Of a stretch of 64,000 bases of DNA, positions 1-13,420 are shown one piece after another. Position 1 is the first letter of the stretch; each line of letters begins with the position of its first letter. The position numbers and the translations under genes are program-made. The notes under the pieces were generated by a model that saw only the letters and a list, made by a program, of their open reading frames with translations, ran no database searches and was not told the origin of the DNA. The stretch spans positions 2,852,001-2,916,000 of the forward strand of contig OX359246.1 of the NCBI GenBank assembly GCA_947179485.1. Direction: 5' to 3'. This DNA is from Allacma fusca. Lineage: Eukaryota; Arthropoda; Collembola; Symphypleona; Sminthuridae.

Positions 1-540
1 TTACCTCCCTCCAATCTGTCCTCAACACCAGACGATCTAGTTTCAGTCACGGTCAGTCAGCGCTAACGTCGTTAAAGAACGTCCCCGTCCCGTCCGTATC
101 CCTATCCGATCCCTATCCCTCCCCCCGTCTCACGTGACAACCATTCCTTGCACCCACTATTGTTATATTTATTGATACATTTGTGGGGTTTACAGCACAT
201 GTAAATGAACTAGATAGTAAATAGTGAGGGGGACGGTGACTATCTGTAGATTAGATCGAAACGTCCCAAGTATTCGTCCCTATTATTAATGTATTTTACG
301 GCCAACGTTTCGATCCCGTCTCAGTCCCTCTCCTCTCTTAATTGTTAGAACCGAATCCGTATCAAAGTGCCTATCCCGTCCCGATTTTTGCCGTCCGTCC
401 TGAGAGACGGTATCTCCAGCGAACATCATTGGCTGGGGATTAAAATCCTGTATTTGGAAAATAGCCGAGGCTACCTTTTTGTGTTCGTCACAGGACGTCA
501 TTCAGGCTGAATCCTTCAGGGTGTTACACATGCCTGGACC
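1..540. other. Non-coding, CCGTCCC-rich low-complexity sequence
   Basis: No convincing gene. From about 61 to 400 the sequence is rich in short CCGTCCC, CCGTATCC and TCCCTAT words. These resemble the iterated arms of the hAT-type elements found further along, but no paired terminus or target duplication could be located, so it may be one arm of an element cut by the window edge. The short open frame at 286-501 on the minus strand comes from this repeat composition. Confidence 0.4.
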
Positions 541-589
541 AGAGCTACTTTCAGGTAGCAAAAAATCAAGATCAGCACCTGAACCCTAC

Positions 590-2839
590 CAGTGCTGCGA
601 TCGGGTCAAGTAATTTCAAAATTTGACCATGAACTTAACTTGACCATGAAACTCCAAGTAATTTTCAAGACACAACCTGAACTCGATAACTCAAGTTCGT
701 GCAATTACTTGACTTGTCAAGTTCAAGTAATCAAGTGAATTTTCTAAGACCCGAACTTGATCAAGTAGTTACAGCTCCAAACTTGACTTGAATTTGGCTT
801 GACCATGACTTGAACGCGACTTGAACTTGATAATTCACTTTCCACAATGATTTGTTGAGCTTGCATCGGCAAATTATTTTCTATTTGGACTGAAAACCCA
901 AACGCATTCGGAAAACATATTTACTGCCATTTTTTATTTACAACCATTCGGGGATATCTTTGCGCTCATTCTGCATACATTTAATTCCCGATATAAGGGA
1001 TGCTCAAAGGGTCCACAATTTATTCCCTTATGAAGGAATTTTCCTTATAAGAAACGCCTGAAGCAGTGTAAATTAAAGTTGAAGTTAAACGTTGAAGGAC
1101 ACCAACAAATGCATCACTTTACATATACCTTATAAGCTGAGTCCTTATAACGGACTTTCGTTGTAGATCTGACGAATATTACATGAAGGTCAGATTTATT
1201 TAAGGTTCATAAATTACATATTTAAGTATCATCAGTATCCTTTATTTAATATTAAATACGGTAAACTAGTATTTACTTGCGTATTATTTGCTTTTTGTAA
1301 AGGACAATCCAAACCATCTGGAGTTTGTGTATTATCATTTTTTAGCTTGCTGGGATGGTGAAATGCTTTAGGAAGTTCCCAGTTCCCGGTGCTTTTTCCT
1401 TTGAAAAATGTTTTCCAAGCTCAAAAAACCATAAACTTAAGTACAGTAAAACCTGTATATAGTGGTTTCTCTAGGGAACCTAATATTTGACCACTATGTA
1501 CAGTGACCACTATACTCAGTATAGTGGTCATGTACCACAATATAGGGTATATATGTATATTAAATGAATATTTTAACGCGTTTAAGAAGACATCTGGTCG
1601 CATTTTTTGTACATAATCATTAATTTTTGACCGTTTAAAAGTTTTCAACTTGTGTTGAGCAAGATATTCTGTATAACGATAATTCTATATGGTAATTCTA
1701 AATATGGTTTTTGAATACTAGGTGAAATAGTTTCCAACTATCGTAAAATTACTTTATTATTGACGCCGGCAGATTCTCCGCAAATATAATTTAAACAAAT
1801 ATAATATTTTTTCTTCCAAGATTCAATACAAACATTGCTTGCTGGCAATCCTGCCTACACGAATTTCAATTTGAGATTTTCCAATAATTCTAATATTCTC
1901 TATTTTTCGAAATGGAAATCAAAGTGTTTTTGAACTGTGCGTGGTATGGAGGTATGGTACCGGGAATATGCTTTATTTAAGAAACCGTAATCTAGAATAA
2001 TCTTAGAAATCTATAGAAATTATGAGCAACGATTTCGTGTGCACATGGTTTTTAATGCTGACCACTGTATTCAGAGCTCGAAGCATGCATTTCGTTATGA
2101 ATGGACATAAACCAGGGACCATTATTGACAGGGGACCACTATAGAGAAAACCACTGTATACAGGGTTAACGTAATGTTAAAACATAGGGCGCATGACGGG
2201 GACACACGATATTGGCCACTGTGAACAGGAGACCACTGTATAGGTGGTCACTATATACAGGTTTTACTGTAATAATATCACCAACTACTTTCAATCTCTC
2301 TTTCAATACAGTATTACGTACAGTTACAAATTAAGAGCCACTTACAAACTGGTTCCACAGGTATTTACCCTCCTTTGGGCAGAAAATGAAATAATTGAAC
2401 CTTCATAAAACAGACTTGGATTGATTTATGTCACGCGCAAAAAGAATATTATCATGAAAACACAAGTTCATGGTCAGCCACGTATGTTCATTTCATCACT
2501 TACCAGGAACATGAGGTGAAGTTGAATTGTGATTTTGAAATTGTTTGCGTCCTTTATGCCATGCGCAATCTAAAATACTTGAACTTGACCATGAAATTTC
2601 AAGTTCATGGTCAAGGTTTTTCTTTCTCTTTGCTTGAACCTGAACTTGACTTGAGGTTCAAGTAAATTTGGCTTACTTGTACTTGAACCTAAATTGTCTT
2701 AGAATGGCATGGTCAAGCCGAGTACGTAATTGAACTTGACCCGAACGGTTCAAGTAAAACAAATGATCTACTTGAACTTGACCCGAATTTGAACTTGACT
2801 TGAAAACTCAAGTATTATTTGAACTTGTCCGCAGCACTG
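590..2839. mobile_element. Old hAT-type non-autonomous element, ACTTGAAC arms
   Basis: The left end begins CAGTGCTGCGATCGGG and the right end finishes GTCCGCAGCACTG, an imperfect inverted pair of the hAT kind. Both arms (about 600-840 and 2570-2830) are filled with ACTTGAAC/GTTCAAGT words in both orientations. The 8-bp flanks AACCCTAC and AGCCCAAC match at 6 of 8 positions, which would be a decayed target-site duplication. No transposase is encoded. A second element (1444-2269) is nested inside. The same arm motif and a similar terminus occur in the clearer element at 7313-8578. Confidence 0.6.
1444..2269. mobile_element. TA-target MITE (Tc1/mariner-like), nested
   Basis: A perfect inverted pair, CAGTAAAACCTGTATATAGTGG at the left and its reverse complement at the right, is flanked by TA on both sides (1442-1443 and 2270-2271). 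This is the usual signature of Tc1/mariner-group insertion. Internally there are further copies of ACCACTATA-like words near both ends. About 826 bp long with no transposase reading frame, so non-autonomous. It sits within the hAT-type element at 590-2839 and is therefore younger than it. Confidence 0.8.
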
Positions 2840-3640
2840 AGCCCAACCCTTACCTGAAATATGAGGTTAATTTGTTTGGCTGACCCGAATTTGGATCACA
2901 TAACCCGAGTTAATATCCGCACCTGTCAGGTATTTTTGGATAAGGTATTGCTTGGCTACCCGCACCTGAAAATATACCTGAGGTGCGGATCTCAAAATAA
3001 ACCCGACTCGTACTTGAACCCAAACCTGAACCCGAACCCGATTTTCACGTATTGTGTCAGAGCAAACATGTAATTATAAGTTCTATCCTAATACTTTATC
3101 AAAGTAAATTTCACTTACTAATGAGGTGAAGCCACAAATGCGTAAAGTATATTCATTTTAAGTGACACAATGAAAACAGCAAATATAAGCTCCCCCAAGC
3201 ATTCTCTGAGCGATAGTTTCATCATGAGATCACAGATAATAAGCAAGTTTTTCAAATTGCAACCAAACCTTAAGGCACAAGTATGCACGAAGTGGATTCC
3301 AATTTGGTGATGTCTGCTACAACGCCAAGGATATATCATGAAATTAATCAGCAAAGTTTGACTAATTATTAATTTGATTGATATGACAGCTCTCGTGCAT
3401 CATTACCTACCATGTGCCTTTATTTCAATATTCGTAATCATTAAATTAAATTAGGTTGTTTTGAGCATTGGCGTATATCTAACAAAATGTCGATTATTAC
3501 ATTATCATTAATAAACGTTAGTCGTAAAAAATGTGTGCATTATATGTTAGATTTTATGAATATATTATTCCTAACCATAGTTATAAACCCAATAACTTTG
3601 AACTCAGAACAACTGGACTGCTTCGGCATTTATTACTGGA
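2840..3640. other. Non-coding, ACCTGA-word-rich then unique
   Basis: From 2850 to 3050 the sequence is rich in ACCTGA and ACCCGAAC words, like an arm of a further hAT-type element whose possible other terminus (CAGAGCTAC) is near 540. No matching right terminus was found. From 3070 to the end of the transporter gene nothing is recognisable. Confidence 0.35.
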
Positions 3641-3652
3641 CGGAGGAACTTT

Positions 3653-6600
3653 TCATATTTTGAGAAATGCATTATCTCCCACTAGGTCGGAATGTTTTAC
3701 TGGCAGATTGAAGTAGGAAAATAGCAACCCCAAGAAGGTTATCACGGCAAAGCACCAGAACAGTCCCCAAGGGCCCAGGGCAATAATCGTCAGTTTGAAA
3801 TAGAACATCGTCAAGAAGCCGAATATGCTTGTCAGGACCATCACCACCGAATTAGAGAATCCTGTAGGAATTAAAACAATTCGATAAAGTAATCATGCCA
3901 TAATTTTCGTGACGGAGGAATTGCAGATGCAGACAGTGTACGGTAAAGGCTAGCTTAACGTTTTCACTATTTGCTATTTTCCATTATATGACATCTTTTA
4001 AAACTAATTTCCCCTTTCTAAACCTCACTATAGAGTATCTTTTATCCTAGAAAAAACAATTTAAACACATTCTCATTTACCAAACTATTGAATTTGTTAT
4101 ATCCAGAGTTGTACTTTTTAAACTGTTATAAAAATGGTTTTGGATGAAATTAAATCAGGTTTGTTATTTCATGTCCGCTGTCTTTGTGGCTTCTATGTAT
4201 ATCGTTTGAAAAAACAACGCATTTTCCACTTTGATGTATGCACATTTACATAACAAACGACAAAAATTGCTAGCATTTAGATACTAGTTTATTTTTGAAA
4301 GAAAAGCATTCATAGCTTACAAACCTTTTGCAGAAGAATGTAGAATCTCCCCACTCAAGATCCCAGGGACCGTGCCAACACCTACTGGATAGATTATAAT
4401 GTAAACGATCAAACACACGTTGGGGACCCACTCACAAGACTGAATAATCTTGATGTCCTGATTGTCCCTTAGGTAAACGAATGTGCCGAGCATTACGAGG
4501 GTCAAAGTGAGGAGCACTTGAGAAACAAGCATCAGAAGGCGCCTTTCTTTCTGGTCCATATTAATGCCACCGACAAAAGTGGTCACCTGGACAAATATAG
4601 TAATTCCAGTAAAATTATAATTTTAAATTTACCTTTGAGGCATTGTCGGACTACTAAACGCAATTATGCAGAAATAGGTGCACCCTAAAACAATGTATTC
4701 GACATTACGTTTGCTGCCCGTAGCCACAAGAAATTAACTATGCAATTTCTTAAAGTATCATGTAATTGAATTGCAGAGCATTGTTTAAGCTGTATGTACA
4801 TCTACTTCTATTAAAAATCTCGCACTCAGCTATCCAACTTCAGCAAGGATTCATTAAATTGACAATTTTATTATAAATGCTCCTAAGGACACTGACCAAT
4901 AAAGAAAATACTGAAGGTTTTAGCACTACTTGTAAAGTAGGTGACAACTTTTAAACTATAAACAGTATGCAACATAAACTGAAAACCTAGGATATAAGCG
5001 AATCTGAATAAAATTTTGAATTAAAAATTACAAAAAATTTCTCTCTGTGGTGAATATAAGAATTAAAATACTTTCTGCAGCACCCTACTTTAAATACTTG
5101 TATCTTTTATATATTGTAATAACTTCGTACGATTTTTTTTATTAAAGTTAAACTTGTTTCACAAATATTACTTATTGTACGAGGGAAATATCAAAAATTT
5201 TCTTACCAAATTTACAGCCCCAAATATCACCAAGTAAAACTCCAAGTTAGCTGCTTCGCCTACAGCTATCTTAAAGACGTCATGTGCATAGCATATAATG
5301 GGAACCACTCCACCAAGTTGGAGAAAGAATTGCAGGGCTGTGACCATCAAAATTGGCTTCCATACGATCGAAGTAAGGAAACTGTGTACGGAAGCTGTGT
5401 CGGAGTACTGGTCTCCTTGTCGCACATTCTACGGCACACAATATAAAAATATATCTATATCAAAACATAATGTTCAGATTCCAGTCTTTTAATAGGTGTC
5501 CACTTTTACATTTTATATTTTGTATAAATCAAATTTCTTACGGATGGTTCATCTTCGAAATGCCCAATTTCATTAATATCTTCCCAGCGTCTCACTGACA
5601 TGAGGAATTGTCTAGCCTTATCGACATTTCCTGTGCCGTATAAACTGAGGCTTGATTCCGGTATCGTGAATAGAAGCCCAAACCATAATAACGTAACGAT
5701 TAAACAGCTGGTGGCTTGAAATTTCCATGAGAGGAACATTCCTGTGACGTAGATGAAGAGGATGCCCATGGAGAACATGACATCAAATCCGTTTCGGAGT
5801 TGCTTTCTTTTGTCCCTATCTGCCAGTTCTGACAAAATATTTCTGGACACACCTATAACTGCGATGCAAAATCCAGTGATAAACCGCCGGCCAATAACAT
5901 AAAAACGTTCTGCGTCAAGGCTATTAAGACCCAGCCGAAAAGCAGGGGCACCCCAATTATTTGGAGAGATCGCTTTAGCCCTTTTGTTTGGGCCAAATAT
6001 CTGCAGATGAAAGTCCCCAAGGCACAAGCGAGCTGTTCAAAAAAATTGCATAAAATAGCAATTAGTTAGTAGGGGTTCATGTAAACTTGACAGCATCTGC
6101 AGAAGATACGACCAGTTCATTATTTCATAAACTAAACAATCTGATAATTACAAGTAAAAAGTGACAAATTGCTAATTGTCATATAAATTTAGCTTTATAA
6201 ACACTTCAGCCTTCTGAAGTTGTATGTACATATATGGTCCGTAATCGTAAACTGGTTTTACACTTGTAAAATTGTCATTGTCAAGTTGTAATGTTTATGT
6301 TATACGGTCCAGGTAACCTAAAATAAACCCAAAGAAGCAACTAAGAATGACATTAGACCTCTTTCTGCATTTTCACCTTAGTGAAGTTCTCACTGAAATT
6401 ATTCCAGGTCATTCATCATTCCGTATTATTTTTGTCTTTCATTTAATTACGTATAAATAATATAATTAGTAAATTTTAATTATTTATTAACACAACAAGT
6501 TACGTTGTGGTGTCGGGATAAAACGATACTCAGAGTTTAATGTTTTTGTGTTACCCATTAGAATTTTTCCAGAAAAACTCAATTCTGTTTACGGAAAATG

Positions 6601-8900
6601 TTTGTTTTTTACACGCAATGTAAGTCAATTAGTAGCTTGTACACATCTTAATATCACATAAGTGATCTGCGCTGCTTTGAGAAACAACCATTGTACTTTA
6701 TATTTTGTACGTCGTGGAACACATTTTCTGGTTTGTCAATAAATATTTTCCAGAGTTCCTGTGACTTTTTGGTTTCAAGTGCTTCGAATATTAAAATTCA
6801 TACTCTATCTAAAATGACTCGATTTAAGACAAAAGCAAACAGCAATTATTACAAAGGGGACCGAAGCAATCCAGTCTTCCAAAACTTGCGTTACTTCAGG
6901 TCCAATTTTAGAATCATCTCGAAGACTTGGTAGGGCTGTTGAACTGAAGGACAAGACTGCAGCCATTATGAATGCGCCCAGATGAACTATAAAGAACAAT
7001 AGCTTAGTTAGATATCTTCTCGTAGAGTAAAACTCAAGAATGTTAAAGTATTTTCTGCTCTATAAACATGTACACGAATGTTCCATAACAGTAATCACTG
7101 TTAAAAGAGTACACGCTAATTTTGTTAGTCAGGCCTTGACACAACTCTTAAGATACCTTATTATAAAGAGAAAGTCATGCTTTGGGGTTAAGGAAAAAAT
7201 ATCTACGTGGTTTACCCATGGAAGAAAACTATGCGTTAACGATACGGGAAGCTATTAAGATTAAGGATACATACGATACCTTTACCTTACATATGCCTCA
7301 ATCAGAGCCGCGTTCGGGTCAAGTAAATTGAGGATCCGAACTTGAACTTGACCTGCACTTGAACTAGCAAGTATTAATTTGCATGAACTAGAACTTGGTA
7401 TTTTGAATCTTGTCAAGTATTTGACCATTCAAGTAATTTTAACCAAGTATATTTTGACCTACCTGAACTTGAAATAGTACCTGCAATTCGATTCTAAAAT
7501 TGTGTAACCCGAACTTGAACCTGAACTGGAACCCGAACTTGAATTTCAAGTATTACAAGTAATTTTTTAAAATATAAAACTTCATACTATAATTTCTGCA
7601 ACACAACGAAAATTACATTTTACGAAACAAATTGTGGCGAATATTTTAATAAAACAAAAGATTGATGCTAAGAAGTTATAGTGAGGTGGTCATATTTATT
7701 CTACATAATTACAAACAAACTGATTGCTGCAGCTATTATTACGCATCCCCCAGTATTTGTACTACCGCAGTAGCTCTCAGCTTGAGATAATCGTCGCGTT
7801 TCTTAAATTTCAACCATCCTTTTATGCAAGACAAGTACGAACAGTGTATGATAACATTAACAGACGATATTTGAAGAAGCGAACACCATTTATAAAAAAT
7901 CCAATAATTAAAAATTATAAGTACTTAATTTCAGTAATTAAATTCAAAAAGATTCTCTACTCCCATTATTAGTAAAATCTTGATGGGCAATTGTAGAATT
8001 GAATTTCCGCTCAATCTCCGGTTTTGCAGAATGACCATTTTCTGTTAATTCTATCATATTATTTCTGATCACGAGAACTCATTTGTATATAAAAAATAAA
8101 TGTACTTAATTACAATACCCGTGTACTATGAAGTGTGAATCCGAAAGCAAACGGAACCCTCGTCTAGTCCTTATCCTCCAAACATTGCCGAGTAATGCGT
8201 ATGCTTAACGAGTAGTAAACGTTTTCATTTTGAGCGCGAAAGCAGCTCGTTCTCGGGAAAAAGAATAACTGAACCGGTGTGGCATTTGAAAACTCGTTTT
8301 ATTGAGAATCAAAATACTTGAAATAATACTTGCATTTACACGTTCGGGTGCAGGTATTCCATGAGCTCAGATTCGCACTTGCAAGATATTTTGATGCAAG
8401 TATAATTTCTCAACCTGCACTTGCAATTCACCCGAATTGAATTACCAAGTTCGCATTCCCCTTTTATTTGTACCTGACCCTATTTATCACGTACATTTAA
8501 AAGCTCAACCCGAATTTGACCCGAACTTGATCCGACTTGGTACGTGTCAAGTAATACTTGTACTTGAGCGCAGCTCTGGCCTCAATACAATTAAATAGTT
8601 CAGTAGATATTGCAATAATTCTTACAAATTAATATATTTCACTCAATAGAAATACAAATCTGTATGGAAACGCCAGCACATGAACGCAAATACAAATTTA
8701 AGTGCTTAAAGAAACTCAAAAATAGTGTTCATGAATTTTGTACAATATAACTCAAAGGCTTTCTCCAGAACATTTACTGTGCTCTGGTGATTGGTTACAT
8801 TACAATGAAAAATAAAACAAAACTTACCAACAAATGTCATGTAGTACTGAATTATCACGATTTTCGTGAATTCGTTTTCGTCTCCACTTGAGTTTATCAT
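3653..8900 (-). CDS. Tret1-like facilitated sugar (trehalose) transporter, MFS family, with one frameshift
   Basis: Six minus-strand exons join with consistent phase: 8828-8900, 6841-6986, 5542-6032, 5207-5428, 4325-4586 and 3653-3861, giving about 467 aa, the usual size for arthropod trehalose-transporter-like proteins. The product should be a 12-helix plasma-membrane sugar permease. Visible family features are an N-terminal first helix starting QYYMTFVVHLGAF, the ...GRFITGF... stretch after helix 4, an IPESS segment in place of the PESP motif, and an exon-5 segment with a SGEIL motif near helix 10. The C-terminal PETKG motif is not preserved (NLPVKHS). Reading exon 3 in one frame is impossible: around 5885-5893 one base is missing, where the frame changes just before RFITGF. 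Two donors are weak (GTTTGC, GTTTGT). Intron 1 holds the hAT element at 7313-8578. It is either a recently dead copy or there is an assembly error at the frameshift. Confidence 0.85.
7313..8578. mobile_element. hAT non-autonomous element, TSD GCCTCAAT
   Basis: Ends are CAGAGCCGCGTTCGGG at the left and GAGCGCAGCTCTG at the right (inverted, imperfect). The 8-bp sequence GCCTCAAT is repeated exactly on both sides (7305-7312 and 8579-8586), as expected for hAT insertion. Both arms are filled with ACTTGAAC/ACCCGAAC words. 1266 bp, no transposase. It lies in intron 1 of the Tret1-like gene. The 82-aa open frame at 7724-7972 has no recognisable content. Confidence 0.9.
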
Positions 8901-9488
8901 TTTGGATTTATATTAATTCTTAATTGGCTATTCCCAATTTCCATATATGCAATTAATTTGGAATTTTAGACTCCTGGGAAGGTTTGTATTCCTATTACAA
9001 AAACATAATTGACATAACTAAAAAACTTGCATCACTGAAAATATCAAGCTTAATTGCCGGCTTGTTATTCCAGTCCAGTGTTTATTTTTGCATCATTACG
9101 CAATATCCATGTTTTATTGAAGAAAAAATAACATGCCTCCATAATCAAAACAATATGATAGCGTATCAGTCAAAATTGATGCAAACATTTAAAAGTGCAT
9201 ACATTCCAAGCGTACGAATCATACTTGAACTCATATTGCAGCTTGCAGTTGCCCAACTCTTTCCCTTGAATTCTAGCTACCCAGAAGTGGTTTAGTTATC
9301 AATTAAGTTCTGGTACAATGAAACAGAATGGAAATATGTCGGCTAAAAGTAGGTTAATATACCTGACATGGAACTTTACAGCCAAACATATTTTCATCAT
9401 AGTGTCAAATATTTTTGTATTTATTATTTGACTATGGATATAAAATTTTCAGATTTAAATACAAAATTTACTTCTGGAAGGCTGGAGG
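8640..9488. repeat. Duplicated block: transporter exon 1 plus upstream flank, copy A
   Basis: This block, continued after the hAT insertion at 10474-10560, has a recognisable diverged copy at about 19440-21340. Shared landmarks include the exon 1/donor segment ACCAACAAATGTCATGTAGT (here at 8826), ATAACATGCCTCCATA (9128), CATTTAAAAGTGCATACATT (9187) and AATTAAGTTCTGGTACAAT (9301). The open frame at 8984-9295 falls in this block but is not kept in frame in the other copy, so it is treated as non-coding 5' flank of the transporter. Confidence 0.7.
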
Positions 9489-10473
9489 TAGAGCTTCCAA
9501 TGTGTTCAACATTTTTGTTCCGTACGAAATTCCGTTCCGTTCCGAAACCTACAAATAATATTGTTCCCGGTTCCGTTCCGGCTGTCGGGATATCGGAACA
9601 TTTGAACGGACACCGTTCGGAACAAAGGAGTAAAGTATTTTTTCCGTTACAGATTGTGTTCCGTTCCGTATTATGCAAGTTTTTCCGTTCCGAACCCGTT
9701 CCGTTCCGAAATATCCCGGAATTTTTCACAACATATACGTGAAATGCGTGTACAAATTACTGGCAACTTAATATATGTACATGATATACTTTTAATAGAT
9801 TGGATGCTAGGGAATGCTATTATTTAATTATATAAAATAATATTTAATAATAATTAGGCCACATAAAAAGAACTACTGTGCAGTATTATAAAATTATTGT
9901 TAATTATTTTTTAGCAATAAATATTTGTAGCGTGTGGACTTCAATGGCCTAACAGTGTTAATTTCCTGCAAGCTTGCTTCATTGCTGCTAATAATTTCGA
10001 TTTCAGAATTTTCATTTCAAGAAAAATCGTCCATGCCCATGTTTATTAAACAAAATTAGTTATTCTGTTGATTTTCATGGAAAAGGATACTCGCATTACA
10101 TATAAGCATTTGCGTAAATTAAATCTAACTGTGCTCATTCAATTTCGTTATTTTGGCAAAAAACTGCTTACAAGCCAGAGCGATAAGAAATGTGTTTCCA
10201 TTCTAGTTGAACGATGGCGCGACACTTCAGAAATTGTACCGGGATCGGTTCGGAACGGAACAGAACAATTCCGCTTTCCGGTGAAATAAATTATATGGGA
10301 CATTTTTCGTACCGATGCTCTGAACCGTCCCGGTCCCGATATTATCGGTACAAGTGCTCATGTTCCGGTTTTGTCCCGATTCAATGACGGAATCAAACAG
10401 AATGTTCCGAAATTGTTCCGTTCCGTTTCCGAACACGGAACTTCGGGATTTCGGAAACCCGAAGGAAGCTCTA
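9489..10473. mobile_element. hAT non-autonomous element, TSD GCTGGAGG
   Basis: Termini are TAGAGCTTCC and GGAAGCTCTA, perfect over 10 bp, flanked by an exact 8-bp duplication GCTGGAGG (9481-9488, 10474-10481). Arms at 9520-9720 and 10220-10450 consist of CCGTTCCG/CGGAACGG words in both orientations. 985 bp, no transposase. The paralogous block at 21255 keeps the uninterrupted sequence (GAAAAGCTGGAGATAC), which acts as an empty site and confirms the boundaries. Open frames inside (9368-9742, 9424-9729) are artefacts of the arms. Confidence 0.93.
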
Positions 10474-10639
10474 GCTGGAGGTACTTTATTTAAAAATAAT
10501 TTTTTTTAATTCAATGACCTTTGAAAACGATTTACAAATAATTTAATAATAATAACCGGCGTGTCAAGCTTGAACAACCGATAACCAGATTTGTCCATAC
10601 CATTATTATAAATGTTTTATAAAAGTGTAGCATATTGGT

Positions 10640-13420
10640 TTCAATAAAACATGGACATTTTAATTAATCGCTGTACAATATAGTACCAACAGTGCAAAAA
10701 AATTGCATATGTACGTGATGATATGAGGTTATCCAAAATCGCTTTAAGACACCCCGGCACGCATAGGCATTTTAACGATCAATAAAGAACGCTCAGTGGT
10801 AGTCATATGTAGGCAAATTAAAGATTCTATGGGGTAACGCATAATTACTAGCCCATGTTGTTACATTACACAAGAACGCTTCGCCCGTAAGCGACTTATC
10901 ATGTTGAGCTGGTCATTAGTGATTTTTACAGCATCGTTTGCTTCATAACACTTTATGTTGTAAACTCAATTTCTCGGGAATTGATAAAAATACTAGTTCA
11001 GTGAATCCTGGGTCGCTATTATGATATTACAAAAAATAATCACACTGATTGACAATATATGCTGTCAGTAACTAACACAATACTGTATATGTATTTATTA
11101 CTATCTGTCAGAAAATGCCGATATGTTCAAATTTATAAGTCAGCAGAGTATCCTAAACTTATCATAGTCCGTAAATAATTAAAACAAGATAAGATTAATT
11201 TAATTTTCATTGCAGTCTTGATTTAATTCAAGATGAAATGCAGTCAGATTTGGAGTTACGAAGTACATGAGTAGCTGTGAATAACTCAATAAAGGTCAAA
11301 TACTTAAACTCACTCACCATGAAATTCGTTTAACACTTACCGTGGTATTGTAATCATATCAGTGCGAAGAAATAAACTGATAAATTATCAAAAGGCTTCA
11401 TAAATGATATTGATATGAAATTTGGGTTTATTCTATTGCACAAATGTTTGATCGCTTCTGCCGGATCTGGACTATAGAATCCTTTTACTGACAACATAAG
11501 TCGACGTAACAAAAGGCCATGCTATTACGACCACATATTGAGATCATTACTGTATGTGAATGATAAAGTCATCGCTACATAACTAAGGATTACTTACGAA
11601 TACTGTATATGTGTCTATTACAATCTGGCAGAAAATTCTGCTATCTTCTAACTTTCAAGGTCATAGTTCGTACATAATTAAAGTAATAAAAGATATGGAT
11701 TAATTTAATTTTCATTGTAACTTCGTAATATGGTAAAATAAAATCATATTTGGCGTTATGAAGTACATGAGTAATTGTAAATAACTCACAAGTAACCCAC
11801 GCCTCATGCCCACTCGGGATCAGAATGAAATTTTGTGGGAGCTTGGGTACCAGGCCCAATGTCCCAGCGAGAGCAAACTTTTGTGCCTCTCGCCCTGGTT
11901 TGCGCGGAAATCGAGAATGAATCACGAACGAAGAATCGTGCAGAAGTTTTAAGTTCTAATTCGTGAACAAAGGGTTCCCCCCTGTCCAACTTAAAATTTC
12001 CCATGTTAAATCCCATCAGGAAACTTCATTTTAAAATTTCACGAAAAAAATTTAAATGCGTAAAACCTAATTGAAATCCCTTATAATACAATATAAGCAT
12101 GTTTGCAAACTTGGTTTGGGCCATCTCGCCCTCGTTTCCGGTGGAAACCGGATTTACGTTAAACGTTTTTTAAAAAGATATAAGGGTACCCGTAAATTTT
12201 ATATCCCATAAGAGAACTCCATTTTCAAATTTTTTCGTGAAATTTGAAAATGAAGTTTCCGTATGGGATTTAACATGGGAAATTTTCACGATTAAAACAT
12301 GAGTGCAAAAGAGATGCATATGTACGTGATGATATGAGGTTATCCAAAATCGCTTTAAGGCACCCCGGCAAGCATAGGCATTTTAACGTTCCATAAAGAA
12401 CGCTCACTGGTAGTTATATGTAGGCACATTAAAGATGTTGTTACATTACACAAGAACGCTTCGGCCGTAAGCGACTTAGCACGTTGAGCTGGTCATAGAT
12501 GATTTTTACAGCATCGTTTGGTTCATAACACTTGACGTTTGCAAACTCAATTTCTCGGGAATTGATAAAAACGCTAGTTCAGTTAATCCTGGATCGGTAT
12601 TGCGATAGCACACTATCGCAATAATTAATAATAATACTATAGCAATAATTACACTCATTGCGATATATACAATATATGATGTCAGTAACTAACACAATAC
12701 TGTATATGTGTCTACTACAATCTGGCAGAAAATTCTGTTATCTTTAAGCTTATAACCCAGCAGTGTATATCAAACTTGTCATAGCTCGTACATAATTAAA
12801 GTAGGAACATAAGTGGATTAATTTAATTTTCATTGTATTTTCGATTTATAGTGAAATGAAACGCAACTATATTTGGAGTTATGAAGTACGTGAGTAGTTG
12901 GGAATATTGTAATAAAGGTCGGGTGATTGTAATCACTTACAACAAATATTTTATCATTTAATATTATTTAACAGTACTTTGGATATAGCTATCAATTACT
13001 GTGGCTAATTAAGCAAAAATAAATGATCAACAGGGTAGATGATAAAATATTACAAACATTCACATCATTCTATTGCACAAATGTTTATTCACTGTGATTC
13101 TTGTAACGTATTTACTTGTAGTGATTTTGTTAAACTGATACATCAAGAAGTAACAGCTAGCACTCACTCTGTTTGTAATTTTATTGCTTAATCTTATTTA
13201 AACTTATAATATTTTTATCAAGGACTGCGAATCATTATACACAATAGTAAATTCTGGGCTACATGGAAAAATATGACAACATGTCCATTGCACAAATGTT
13301 TGATCACAACTGCATGATTCTTGTAACGTGTTTACGTACGGTGATTGTAAGTTAAACTGTGAGTTAATACTGTGCCCAATCTTTAAATTTATAATTTACC
13401 ATCGGCCCACCTACCCACAA
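10640..13420. repeat. Tandemly duplicated non-coding blocks
   Basis: A block beginning near GTACGTGATGATATGAGGTT occurs at about 10710 and again at about 12320 with near identity over roughly 130 bp, followed by weaker similarity (CTGGCAGAAAATTCTG, AATTTAATTTTCATTG) to about 11200 and 12850. A partial copy lies at about 11590-11780, and a fourth, more diverged copy at 23590-25740. No reading frame is conserved between copies. Between them lies an inverted pair: about 11989-12055 and about 12215-12290 share CCCATGTTAAATCCCAT and AAACTTCATTTT in opposite orientation, with degenerate unrelated DNA around. Confidence 0.6.

Noticed and set aside
8984..9295. 103-codon frame upstream of the transporter
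   Set aside because: The duplicated copy at 20.7-21.0 kb does not keep the frame; similarity is at DNA level only, as for a 5' flank.
9368..10436. Open frames of 69-124 codons in the 9.4-10.4 kb region
   Set aside because: They lie in hAT arms made of CCGTTCCG words, which are poor in stops.
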